A stretch of 64,000 nucleotides of DNA from Ciceribacter thiooxidans (GTDB lineage Bacteria; Pseudomonadota; Alphaproteobacteria; Rhizobiales; Rhizobiaceae), in assembly GCF_014126615.1 (NCBI RefSeq), contig NZ_CP059897.1:992001-1056000 (forward strand), given 5' to 3'. This document shows, in pieces, positions 16,136 through 24,914 of this stretch. The number at the start of each line of letters is the position of its first letter. Within the stretch, counting starts at the first letter, position 1. A program made the translations under genes and the position numbers. A model generated the notes under the pieces. It did no database searches, had not been told where the DNA came from, and worked only from the letters and a program-made list of their open reading frames with translations.

Positions 16136-18160
16136 ATGCATACCGAGAGGATTTCCGACATCATCGCGCACTTCATCGGCTACTTCGACGCGGCCGTCGA
16201 GGATGCGCGCATGCGCGTGGGCTACACCGAAGGCCAGGTTGCACAGGGCTTGCGCGCCGATGCCCCCGACCTTGCCGCGCTCGACCCGGACTTCGCGTCG
16301 AAACTTCCGCTGAAGGATTACGACCCCGGCGTTCGCCATGGGCTATCCGACGAGGATCTTGGCGGTGGCGGGCGGCATGTTCCCTTCGGCGCCGACCTTC
16401 AATTCACCATCTCGGGTCTTCCCGGAGCGGATATCGGAGACCTTCCGTCGCACCGTCTGCCTTGGGACGTGCCCGCACCGGACGCGCCGCAGGTCCTGCC
16501 GATCTTCATCGGTCCGGGCTCGGCGATCTCGCACGTCGCCCAGGTCAATCTCCTGCAGGACGACGACTATTTCGACATGACTGGGACAGGTGCGCCTCCG
16601 CTCGACATGCGCTTCGTCGTCGAGCGCGTCACGGCCTACGCCAACGAGGCGGAACCCTATACCCCGTTCTCCGGCTATGAACGGACAGACAGCTACGACG
16701 GTCTGCAGGCGATCGCCGACGATGCGCACACGCTGAAGGATGATCTCGTCGAAAGCGGGACCACCTCGCTCGGCACCGGCAATGCGGTCGACTTCGTGGC
16801 CGCAGGGGATGAGATCGATGGCACCGTCGTCAACGGTGCGATCGTCGAAGAGCTCCCCGTTCTCGACGATTTCCTGCCGGACCGCGGTATCGCCGCACCG
16901 CCGGAAGAGCCGGTTTCTGAAGGCGACAGCGCAACCCAGAACGGCGGCCCCGAAGACAACCTCGAGGTCGGCGCCGGCGCCAACATGGTCGCCAACATCG
17001 CCGGGGTCACGACGACCGGGATCATCGCGCCGGTGAGCGCTGTCATGGGCGACTATCATCAGGTCGACATGATCACGCAGGCCTATGTCTACAGCGACCG
17101 GGACAGCGGCCCAGAAGGGCTGCTCGGCAACAGCGCGGCAGAGGATGCCGGCACGCTCGCCTTCAACATCGCGACCTTCGGGCGGTCAAGTCTCGGTGAT
17201 CCTTCCACGGATGCGTCAGACGACACGAGCGCCGGCGATCCGGTCTTTCCGACCCAGTGGCGCGTAAGCGTCGTCGAGGGCGATGTCTGTTTCGTCCAGT
17301 GGATCGAGCAATACAATTTCGTCACCGACAACGACCAGATGGTGGTGACGACGACGGGCTGCGAAACGACCATCCTGACGGGTGGAAACTCCGCGATCAA
17401 TTTCGCCGGGCTTCTCGGCCTCGGCATGCAATACGACCTGGTGATCGTCGGCGGCGATGTCCTCGACATGAACATCATCAGCCAGCTCTCCGTTCTCTAC
17501 GACAACGACTGGGTGGTCGGCAGCGGCAGCGGCGGCGCGGATGTCCAGACCGGTGACAATCTGCTGTGGAACGAGGCGACCATCCACAATGTCGGCGCCA
17601 ACGACCGCTTCGAGACCATGCCGGACTATATTCCGAAGACGATCGAGGCGATCGAGGACCGGGACCCCGACATGCCGAAAGGCCTCGCGCATGACGAGAA
17701 CTTCGAAGGCTATGAAGGTCTCAACGTCCTCTACATCACCGGCAATCTCTTCGACGTGACTTTCATCAAGCAGGTCAACGTGGTCGGAGATGCAGACCAC
17801 GTCGATGCCGTCGCGAAAGAAGTGCTCGACGGTGCCGGGGATGCGACGGTGACCATCAACACCGGGGGCAATGCCGTCGTCAACGTCGCCGAGATCGTCG
17901 ACTACGACAGCTTCGGCGACACGACCTATCTCGGAGGCAATCTCTATTCCGACGCCGTCCTGATCCAGGGCGGGATCATCGAGGATGACGATACGAAGCC
18001 GCAGCCGGTCCAGAACGGGCTTGCGAACGAGGTGATCGCCTTCCTCGACGACGATGCCAGCGGAGACGGCGGCGGGGTCGATGGCGTGATCAATGCGGGA
18101 CACGATCTTTCCTGGTCGCATGCAAGTCCCGTCGACGTGATGCAGACGGCGGTGGCGTGA
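16136..18160 (+). CDS. Large repeat-containing type I secretion protein
   Basis: A 674-residue acidic protein without a Sec signal. The N-terminal 60 residues (MHTERISDIIAHFIGYFDAA…) look helical. The rest contains at least four degenerate units of the form G-x-N-x3-N-x-A-x-I … (V/L)-x-G(D/N)-x3-D-x3-I-x-Q-x-(V/S)-x2-D-x-D, for example TGGNSAINFAGL … VGGDVLDMNIISQLSVLYDND and TGGNAVVNVAEI … LGGNLYSDAVLIQGG. This suggests a repetitive beta structure. It precedes the exporter ATPase by 22 bp. It is probably a secreted or surface protein; function unknown. The start could also be the ATG at 16121; 16136 has GAGG about 9 bases upstream. Confidence 0.82.
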   Translation: MHTERISDIIAHFIGYFDAAVEDARMRVGYTEGQVAQGLRADAPDLAALDPDFASKLPLKDYDPGVRHGLSDEDLGGGGRHVPFGADLQFTISGLPGADIGDLPSHRLPWDVPAPDAPQVLPIFIGPGSAISHVAQVNLLQDDDYFDMTGTGAPPLDMRFVVERVTAYANEAEPYTPFSGYERTDSYDGLQAIADDAHTLKDDLVESGTTSLGTGNAVDFVAAGDEIDGTVVNGAIVEELPVLDDFLPDRGIAAPPEEPVSEGDSATQNGGPEDNLEVGAGANMVANIAGVTTTGIIAPVSAVMGDYHQVDMITQAYVYSDRDSGPEGLLGNSAAEDAGTLAFNIATFGRSSLGDPSTDASDDTSAGDPVFPTQWRVSVVEGDVCFVQWIEQYNFVTDNDQMVVTTTGCETTILTGGNSAINFAGLLGLGMQYDLVIVGGDVLDMNIISQLSVLYDNDWVVGSGSGGADVQTGDNLLWNEATIHNVGANDRFETMPDYIPKTIEAIEDRDPDMPKGLAHDENFEGYEGLNVLYITGNLFDVTFIKQVNVVGDADHVDAVAKEVLDGAGDATVTINTGGNAVVNVAEIVDYDSFGDTTYLGGNLYSDAVLIQGGIIEDDDTKPQPVQNGLANEVIAFLDDDASGDGGGVDGVINAGHDLSWSHASPVDVMQTAVA

Positions 18161-18182
18161 GCGAAAGGGGCAGGGGGAGCAT

Positions 18183-20492
18183 ATGAACCACATTTCGAAG
18201 AATACCCTCGTCGGGAGCCGGCTGGTCGCTCCCGGTATCCCGCGCGACATCGCTGCTGCCCATGAGGAAAACGCACTCACCGATGCCTGTATTTCGGCGA
18301 TCGAGGAGGCGGTCGAAACGCTGAGAACGCTGGCAGACGGTGCGGCCGTGCCGGCCCGGCAAGCGACTGCCACCTCAGGGCGGGGTGGACCGGCGTCAGG
18401 CGTCGCCGGTCGCCCCGCCGACCCTGAAAGTGAGGTTTCCGCCCCGCAGGCGGCGAGTGTCCCGATGGCTCGCCTGCCGGGAGTGACGCCGCCGGGACGC
18501 GAGCAAGAGGCCGACCAACAGGGTAGCGACGACGCTATTCGGGACCGGATGCCCGATCCTGGCCCAGCCGTGGTCGAAGGGAAGACCGTGGAGGACAAGG
18601 TCGGCCAGGAGCCGGACATCCACTTCGGCAGGACGATCGAAGGCGACAGCGGCCCGATCCGCAGTGAAGAACGTCGCCCGACCCCCGGTCACGGCGGCGA
18701 CGGCAAGGTTCCCGCTTCCGGAGGAGGCGGAGGCGGTGGGGGTGGTGATGGCCACAAGGGCTTCCACAAGCGTAGCGGCCCGATCAATTTCGCCGCGAGC
18801 CTGGCGCGCGCCATCGCCGTCATCCGCCGCAACATGGCGATCGTGATGGTCTTCACGGTCGCAATCAACGTGCTCCTGCTCGCGATTCCGCTCTATCTGT
18901 TCCAGATTTCCGACCGCGTGCTCACCAGCCGGTCGATGGACACGCTCATCATGCTCACAATCGCGGTCATCGGGGCGGTTCTCCTGCAGGCCTTTCTCGA
19001 TACCATTCGCCGCTTCATCCTGATGCGGACGGCCGTCGAACTCGAAGTACAACTCGGTTCCCCGATCCTGAGCGCCGCCGCACGCGCCTCGCTGCACGGT
19101 TCCGGCAAGGACTACCAGACGCTCCAGGATCTCCAGCAACTGCGGTCCTTTCTGACCTCCGGCACGCTGATCGCGTTTCTGGACGCACCGTTGATGCCGC
19201 TCTTCGTCGTGGTCGTCTATCTCGTCCACCCACATCTCGGCATGATCATCATGGGCTGCTGCGCCGTGCTCTTCGTGATCGCCTACCTTAACCAGAAATT
19301 CACCGCCCGCCATTTCGCGGAGGCGAACGGCTATCTCGGCCGTGCCAATTTCCATCTCGACTCGATGTCGCGCAATTCGCAAATCATCAATGCGCTGGCG
19401 ATGATCCCCGAAGCGGTGAGGATGTGGGGACAGGAAACCGCAGGTTCCCTGAAGTCACACGTCGCCGCTCAGGACCGGAACATCGTCTTTGCCGGGCTTT
19501 CCAAGGCCTGCCGGATGATGACGCAGATCGGCCTCCTCGGTTGGGGTGCGCATCTGTCGCTTTCCGGCGAACTGACCGGCGGCATGGTAATTGCGGCCTC
19601 CATCGTCTCCGGACGCGCGCTCGCGCCGATCGAAGGGGCGATCGAAGGCTGGAACCAGTTCAACAAATCGGCCGCCGCCTATGGCCGCATCAAGCAGTTG
19701 CTCGTGAGCTCGCCGCTCAATTTCCCGCGGCTGCGCCTGCCCAATCCGGAAGGCCGCCTCGACGTCGAGCGCGTACTCTTCGTACCGCCACCGCAGAAGA
19801 AGGTGATCCTGAACGGCATCTCCTTCTCGCTCAAGAAGGGTGAGGCACTCGCCGTTATCGGCAATTCCGGTTCCGGCAAGACGACGCTCGGCAAGATGCT
19901 CGTCGGGTCGATCCTGCCCACCTCGGGCAATGTGCGGCTCGATCTGATGGACCTGCGCAACTGGGATCAGCGGCAGTTCGGCGAAAGCATCGGCTACCTG
20001 CCGCAGGACGTGCAGCTCTTCCCCGGCACGATCAAGGCGAACATCAGCCGCATGCGCGACGACGTCGACGACCGGCAGATCTACGAGGCGGCGGTGCTCG
20101 CCGACGTGCACGAACTCATCGCAACCTTCCCGCAGGGGTACGAGACCGTGGTCGCCGCGGACGGGGCGCCGCTTTCCGGTGGGCAGAAGCAACGCATCGC
20201 GCTCGCCCGCGCCTTCTTCGGCAACCCGAAATTCGTGGTGCTCGACGAACCGAATTCGAACCTCGACACTCAGGGTGAAGCGGCACTCGCCAAGGCTTTG
20301 CTGCATGCAAAGAAGCAGGGGATCACCACCGTCACGATCACGCAGCGCCCGTCGCTCCTCCAGGCGGTCGACAAGATACTGGTTCTCAAGGATGGCTCGG
20401 TCGCCATGTTCGGCGAGCGCGTCGAGGTGCTGAAGGCGCTGTCGAGGAACAACGGCGGCAATGCCGGGCAGAAGACGATCGAGGGCAGGTGA
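18183..20492 (+). CDS. Type I secretion permease/ATPase with long disordered N-extension
   Basis: A 769-residue PrtD/HlyB-type exporter. Residues ~205-470 form the six-helix ABC membrane domain (NMAIVMVFTVAINVLLLAIP, DTLIMLTIAVIGAVLLQAFL). Residues ~540-760 form the ATPase: Walker A VIGNSGSGKTTLG near residue 560, Q-loop IGYLPQDVQLFPGTI, signature LSGGQKQRIALARAF, Walker B KFVVLDEPNSNLD, and a switch TITQRP where His is usually found. Unusual is the ~200-residue hydrophilic, Pro/Gly/Ala-rich N-terminus ending in a nine-Gly run. It lacks a recognisable peptidase C39 fold and may act as a cargo-docking segment. A ribosome site (GGGGG) precedes the ATG. Confidence 0.93.
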   Translation: MNHISKNTLVGSRLVAPGIPRDIAAAHEENALTDACISAIEEAVETLRTLADGAAVPARQATATSGRGGPASGVAGRPADPESEVSAPQAASVPMARLPGVTPPGREQEADQQGSDDAIRDRMPDPGPAVVEGKTVEDKVGQEPDIHFGRTIEGDSGPIRSEERRPTPGHGGDGKVPASGGGGGGGGGDGHKGFHKRSGPINFAASLARAIAVIRRNMAIVMVFTVAINVLLLAIPLYLFQISDRVLTSRSMDTLIMLTIAVIGAVLLQAFLDTIRRFILMRTAVELEVQLGSPILSAAARASLHGSGKDYQTLQDLQQLRSFLTSGTLIAFLDAPLMPLFVVVVYLVHPHLGMIIMGCCAVLFVIAYLNQKFTARHFAEANGYLGRANFHLDSMSRNSQIINALAMIPEAVRMWGQETAGSLKSHVAAQDRNIVFAGLSKACRMMTQIGLLGWGAHLSLSGELTGGMVIAASIVSGRALAPIEGAIEGWNQFNKSAAAYGRIKQLLVSSPLNFPRLRLPNPEGRLDVERVLFVPPPQKKVILNGISFSLKKGEALAVIGNSGSGKTTLGKMLVGSILPTSGNVRLDLMDLRNWDQRQFGESIGYLPQDVQLFPGTIKANISRMRDDVDDRQIYEAAVLADVHELIATFPQGYETVVAADGAPLSGGQKQRIALARAFFGNPKFVVLDEPNSNLDTQGEAALAKALLHAKKQGITTVTITQRPSLLQAVDKILVLKDGSVAMFGERVEVLKALSRNNGGNAGQKTIEGR

Positions 20493-20495
20493 GTG

Positions 20496-21845
20496 ATGGC
20501 ACGCGATCTGAAGATCAAGGACGGTTCGGGTCCGGTGGAGTGGTACAGCGAGGTGCCACGCTCCATCCGTCTACACACCGTCGTCGGCCTCGGCGTGCTG
20601 CTCAGCACTTTCGGCGGCTTCGGTCTCTGGGCGGCAACGGCGCCGCTTGCCTCCGCGATCATCGCGCAGGGAAGCTTCGTCGCGACGGGCAACAACAAGA
20701 TCATTCAGCATCTGGAAGGCGGCATCATCAAGGAGATGCGGGTCAACGAAGGCGACACTGTCAAGGAAGGCGATGTGTTGCTGACGCTCAATCCGACTGC
20801 GGCGCTTGCCGACGAACGCATGGTGAAGCTGAAACGCCTGCGGCTGGAGGCCGTGGTTGCACGCCTTAGGGCCGAGGCAGAAGGCGTCGGGCAGCTCAAG
20901 ATCCCGAAGATCGTTATGGACGAGGCGAGTGACCCGGATATCAACACGATCATCCAGAGCCAGAACGTCATTTTCCACAGCAAGCAGGTGAAGCTCGAAG
21001 AGCAGCTCAATCTCATCGAGAAGAACATCAAGTCGCTCGAGTTCCGCTTCACCGGCTACGAGGGGCAGAAACAGGCCTTCGAGCGGCAGCTCGCACTGCT
21101 TGAAGAGGAACGCGATTCCAAGGCCCGCCTCGTCAAAGTCGGTTACATGCGCAAGATGGATCTGCTGGCCATCGAGCGGGCGATTGCCGACGCGATGGGA
21201 GACATCTCGCGTCTCCAGGGGGAAATGAACGAAAGCGAAGCCCAGATCGCGCGCTTCCGCCAGGAAGCAATCATCGCCGTCAATTCAAACAAGCAGGCCG
21301 CGCTCGATGCGCTGGAGACTGCCGAATCCGATCTCGACAGCGTTCGCGAGCAGATGCGCGAGGTGGCGGGCGTTCTCGACCGTACCGTTATCCGCTCGCC
21401 GGTCACGGGCACGGTCGTCCGCTCCTATTACCATACCGCCGGCGGCGTCATCACCACCGGAAAGCCCATCATGGAGATCCTGCCGGCCGGAGTTCCGCTG
21501 ATCATCGAGGCGCAGGTGCTGCGCACCTCGATCGACCAGGTGCGTGAAGGCCAGGCCGCTGCAATCCGCCTCTCGGCCCTCAACCGCCGCACGACGCCGG
21601 TGCTGACCGGCAACGTCTTCTACGTCTCCGCGGACTCGATCGAGGAAGGTTCGATCGCAGCGCCACGCGACGTCTATATCGTGCGCGTCGCGCTTCCCGA
21701 GGATGAGATCGCGCGTGTGCACGATTTTCATCCCGTTCCGGGCATGCCGGCCGACGTGCTGATCCAGACCTCGGAGAGGACCTTCTTCGAATACATCACG
21801 AAGCCGATCACCGACAGTATGTCACGGGCATTCAAGGAGCGTTGA
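20496..21845 (+). CDS. HlyD-family type I secretion adaptor
   Basis: A 449-residue periplasmic adaptor (PrtE/HlyD type). It has a cytosolic leader with an EVPRSIRLHTVV start, one membrane helix (VVGLGVLLSTFGGFGLWAAT), the lipoyl half LEGGIIKEMRVNEGDTVKEG, a long coiled-coil hairpin (about residues 95-295, with a VKVGYMRKMDLLAIERAIAD turn), the second lipoyl half IRSPVTGTVVRSYYHTAGGV, and the C-terminal barrel. AGGTGAG lies just before the ATG at 20496, 3 bp after the exporter stop. It connects the ABC exporter to a TolC-like outer-membrane channel not encoded here. Confidence 0.94.
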   Translation: MARDLKIKDGSGPVEWYSEVPRSIRLHTVVGLGVLLSTFGGFGLWAATAPLASAIIAQGSFVATGNNKIIQHLEGGIIKEMRVNEGDTVKEGDVLLTLNPTAALADERMVKLKRLRLEAVVARLRAEAEGVGQLKIPKIVMDEASDPDINTIIQSQNVIFHSKQVKLEEQLNLIEKNIKSLEFRFTGYEGQKQAFERQLALLEEERDSKARLVKVGYMRKMDLLAIERAIADAMGDISRLQGEMNESEAQIARFRQEAIIAVNSNKQAALDALETAESDLDSVREQMREVAGVLDRTVIRSPVTGTVVRSYYHTAGGVITTGKPIMEILPAGVPLIIEAQVLRTSIDQVREGQAAAIRLSALNRRTTPVLTGNVFYVSADSIEEGSIAAPRDVYIVRVALPEDEIARVHDFHPVPGMPADVLIQTSERTFFEYITKPITDSMSRAFKER

Positions 21846-21867
21846 CGCCGATGACGGGGAGGGCACC

Positions 21868-22482
21868 ATGGGCAGTATGACTGATGTCCTGTTGAGAGTA
21901 GGGCGGCTCAACTACGTCTGGACGAATACCGAGAGCCTGCTGATCTACATCATCGCCCATATGCTGGCGGCCGACAAGGAGACGGCCGTCGTTGTGTTCC
22001 TGACCCTCAACACTACCCGTGCCCGCATCGATCTGGTGGAGCGGCTCGCCAAGCGCGCAGCCACGCCACCCGCCGAACGCGAGGTGATCCTCGCGCTGAT
22101 GGCACGGCTGAAGAAGGAGGCGAAGGTCCGCAACAAATACAATCACAGCATCTATTCCTTCGATGAGCGCGGCGACATCTCCAGCACCCAGCTGATGCGC
22201 CTCGTCGAAACCGACAGCGAGATCCGCTACGGCAAAGTCGAGCAGATGGATGCGCGGGAGCTGGGTCAGCTGGAGCAGTCGATCGCGGAGATCGCCGAGA
22301 TCAGCAAGGCGCTCTGGGCCTTCATTCACGCAAGCCCGCGCCTGCGGGGGAGCTGTAGATGCCTCGTGCCCTCCGCCCCGACACTCGTCGCCGCTTCGGC
22401 CACGCTTCGCCTCCCGTTTGGTCGAACCTTTGTTCCTCCGGCTTTCGTAACGCGTCACGGGAAGGATGAAGTGCCATGCTGA
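21868..22482 (+). CDS. Conserved-looking helical protein in the secretion locus
   Basis: A 204-residue soluble helical protein with no family I recognise. Residues 1-150 are regular and amphipathic (LNYVWTNTESLLIYIIAHML, LMARLKKEAKVRNKYNHSIY, MDARELGQLEQSIAEIAEIS). The last ~48 residues (from SPRLRGSCRCLVP) are Arg/Pro/Ala-rich and look out-of-frame. In the neighbouring frame the sequence would end quickly as PAPAGEL-stop, so a small frameshift near 22330 is possible. GGGAGG precedes the ATG. It is the third gene after the exporter, overlapping the GNAT gene by 7 bp, so it probably assists the same secretion system. Confidence 0.6.
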   Translation: MGSMTDVLLRVGRLNYVWTNTESLLIYIIAHMLAADKETAVVVFLTLNTTRARIDLVERLAKRAATPPAEREVILALMARLKKEAKVRNKYNHSIYSFDERGDISSTQLMRLVETDSEIRYGKVEQMDARELGQLEQSIAEIAEISKALWAFIHASPRLRGSCRCLVPSAPTLVAASATLRLPFGRTFVPPAFVTRHGKDEVPC

Positions 22483-24116
22483 TCGAGGTCATAGATACGC
22501 CTGAGGCCTTCGAGGCCGTTCGTCCGCAATGGGAAGAGGTCTTCGAAGCGGATCCCCATGCCCAGCATTTCCTCTCCTGGACCTGGCTCAGCCGGTATCT
22601 CGGACACCGCCGCCGCTGGTTCATTCTGGCGCTCCGGGAAAATGTGGACGCCCGCTATGTCGCCTTCTTTCCGCTTCGCCTGCAGACGCGCCGGGACAAG
22701 GACGGGTTCTTCTATGACGAGATCATCATGGCGGGCAATTATGCCGCCGACTATACCGGCTTCATTGCCGATCCGGCCTACGAAGACCGGGCGGTCGCGG
22801 GCTTTGCGGCCTACCTGAAGCGCCAGAACTGGACCGAGATCAAGTTCGACTATTTCGGCGGTCCTCCATCGAGGAGGATAGCGCTCATCAAGGCACTGCA
22901 GGGACCCGAGGTGATGTTCCGCGACAGCAAGCGTTCGAACCCGAACAACATCGACAACTGCGTCTGCCCGGTCATCGCCCTCCCCGAGACATGGGAGTCC
23001 TACCTCGAACAGCATATGAGCGCCCAGACACGGCAGAAGCTGCGGCGCTTCTTGCGCAAGGTGGAAGGTGACCCGGCCTATCGCATAGCCTTTGCGACCC
23101 CGGAGACGATCGACCGCGACCTCGACATCCTCTTCGATTTCTGGCGCATCCGCTGGCAGCCGCAGAAGGGTGCGGAGATGACGGAGCGGCTGGTCAGGGC
23201 CTCGCGCGAAATGCTGATGGACTGCTTTGCCGACGGCAATCTCGACGTGCCGGTCCTCTGGTACGAGAACCGGCCACTCGGCGCACTCGCAAACATCATC
23301 GATCGGCAGAAGAAGGCCATTCTCTTCTACATCACCGGACGGGACGAGGAGTGGAAGCTGCCCTCGCCGGGCCTCGTTCTCCATGGCACCTGCATCCGTC
23401 GGGCGATCGACGACGGCTTCCGGTCCTACGATTTCCTGCGTGGCAACGAGCCCTACAAGTACATGTTCGGCGTCGAGGAACGACCGATCAGTTGCACCCT
23501 TTTTCGAACCCGCGACGGCCGCAATCTCGGCGGCGTGCTCAATCCACGCAGCATCCGCCACGTCTACGAAATGTCGATCGATGACTATCATAAGGGAAAG
23601 AAGGCCGATGCGGAGATCGGCTTCCGGCAGATCCTGCAATCGGCACCGGCCCATCGCGGAGCGGAGTTCGGGCTCGCCAACTTGATGTTCGAGAAGGGTG
23701 ACCTCGCAGCGGCGGAGGCGTCCTACCGCGCGCTTGCGCCACGGCTTGCCGATCCGGCGCCCGTACTCGTGCGCCTCGGTGACGTGCTGCTCGCAACAGG
23801 GCGCAACGGCGACGCGGCCGAGACCTTCCGCGACATCTGCCGGAAGGCGCCGGGCCATCGCGAGGCGCGGTATAAATGGGGCGTCGCGCTCGTCGCCGAG
23901 AAACGCTTCAATGACGCAGCGGCGGTTCTTGAAGCCCTCGTCGCGCTGCCATCGGCGGAAGACAGCGATCGGCGCTATGCCGAAAAGGCCCGTGCGCTCC
24001 TCCTGCGGATCGCACCCGCATTGACGCCGACGGCGCCGCGGGCGTTCGAGCCGGCAAAACCGGTCTTTCCCCCGCCCGAGGTGTTCTCGCTGTCGCCGGC
24101 TCCGCTTCCCGTTTGA
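22476..24116 (+). CDS. GNAT (CelD/BioF2-like) acyltransferase with TPR tail
   Basis: A 546-residue protein. Residues 1-360 are an Acetyltransf_6/CelD-like GNAT module: FLSWTWLSRYLGHRRRWFIL, HMSAQTRQKLRRFLRKVEGD, WRIRWQPQKGA, VLWYENRPLGALANIIDRQK and the C-terminal YDFLRGNEPYKYMFGVEER. Residues 370-510 are about four TPR-like helical pairs (DYHKGKKADAEIGFRQILQS, AEFGLANLMFEKGDLAAAEA, VRLGDVLLATGRNGDAAETF). This GNAT class acts in exopolysaccharide acylation and FemAB-like transfer. Here, last in the T1SS operon, it might modify the secreted proteins or their receptor glycan; that is inference. Confidence 0.82.
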   Translation: MLIEVIDTPEAFEAVRPQWEEVFEADPHAQHFLSWTWLSRYLGHRRRWFILALRENVDARYVAFFPLRLQTRRDKDGFFYDEIIMAGNYAADYTGFIADPAYEDRAVAGFAAYLKRQNWTEIKFDYFGGPPSRRIALIKALQGPEVMFRDSKRSNPNNIDNCVCPVIALPETWESYLEQHMSAQTRQKLRRFLRKVEGDPAYRIAFATPETIDRDLDILFDFWRIRWQPQKGAEMTERLVRASREMLMDCFADGNLDVPVLWYENRPLGALANIIDRQKKAILFYITGRDEEWKLPSPGLVLHGTCIRRAIDDGFRSYDFLRGNEPYKYMFGVEERPISCTLFRTRDGRNLGGVLNPRSIRHVYEMSIDDYHKGKKADAEIGFRQILQSAPAHRGAEFGLANLMFEKGDLAAAEASYRALAPRLADPAPVLVRLGDVLLATGRNGDAAETFRDICRKAPGHREARYKWGVALVAEKRFNDAAAVLEALVALPSAEDSDRRYAEKARALLLRIAPALTPTAPRAFEPAKPVFPPPEVFSLSPAPLPV

Positions 24117-24125
24117 AAACGTGGC

Positions 24126-24914
24126 TCAGGCGGGCGAATCCGACGGGCTGGTTTCCATGGAAAGGTCGAGCATTCGGCCTTCGAAGAGGCGGTCGCGCGA
24201 CCCTTCGAGGTGCTTGCGCATCGCCTCGCGGGCGTCCTCCGCCCGGCCCTCCCCGATCGCCCGATAGATCGTGTTGTGTTCCTCGTAGACCTGTTCCAGC
24301 CCGAGCTTCGGCCCGAGCAGCGAGAGCCCGTGCAGATGCATACCGACGGCGATATGCGCCTTCAGGGCATCCATCGAGGCCGTGTAATAATGGTTGTTGG
24401 CCGCTTCGGTGACCGCCCGGTGGAAAACGAAGTCGGCATCGGTGCGATGGAGCTGGTGGCTCGTCGCCTCGCGAAGTTCCGCAAGCGCCGCCGCGATCTT
24501 CTGGAGGGCCGCCTCGTCGCGGCGTTTTGCCGCAAAATAGGCGGCGGCAGGCTCGATGGTCAGGCGGAACTCGTAGCAACGCTGGATGTCGGCGATCGTC
24601 TTGACCGGCGAATAGGAGAGCTGGGCGGAGGGCGAGCCCTGTGCGCTGACGAAGGTCCCCGCGCCCTGACGGGCGTAGACGATGCCCTGCTCTCGGAGCC
24701 GTGCCAGGGCGTCGCGGACGACGGGCCGCGAGACGCCGAGCATCGAGGCGAGTTCGTGCTCGCCCGGAAGGCGCGAATCCGGCGGATGGTTGCCGGCGCG
24801 GATGCGCTCCAGCAACTGATCGACCACCCGGTCGACGAGCCTGACCGCCTTGCCGCGTTCCGGCTTCGTCGGACTCGTCTCCACGTTCAGGACCGAGCTT
24901 TCCGGTTCACCCAA
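24126..24914 (-). CDS. GntR/FadR-family regulator of the acid-sugar cluster
   Basis: A 262-residue regulator. The winged helix is VVDQLLERIRAGNHPPDSRL, GEHELASMLGVSRPVVRDAL, GIVYARQGAGTFV; the C-terminal FCD domain has a metal site (DADFVFHRAVTEAANNHYY and EEHNTIYRAIGEG). The start codon is TTG at 24912-24914, supported by GGAG 7 bases upstream, and it overlaps the kinase stop, so the regulator is made with the kinase. FCD regulators sense small carboxylates, consistent with threonate/erythronate. Its likely targets are the paired ACATGT-centred sites in the divergent region at 26050 and 26357. Confidence 0.92.
   Translation of the reverse strand: MGEPESSVLNVETSPTKPERGKAVRLVDRVVDQLLERIRAGNHPPDSRLPGEHELASMLGVSRPVVRDALARLREQGIVYARQGAGTFVSAQGSPSAQLSYSPVKTIADIQRCYEFRLTIEPAAAYFAAKRRDEAALQKIAAALAELREATSHQLHRTDADFVFHRAVTEAANNHYYTASMDALKAHIAVGMHLHGLSLLGPKLGLEQVYEEHNTIYRAIGEGRAEDAREAMRKHLEGSRDRLFEGRMLDLSMETSPSDSPA

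Noticed and set aside
15056..18160. Classic RTX toxins
   Set aside because: No GGxGxDxUx nonapeptide series in either protein; only looser Asp/Gly/Asn repeats.
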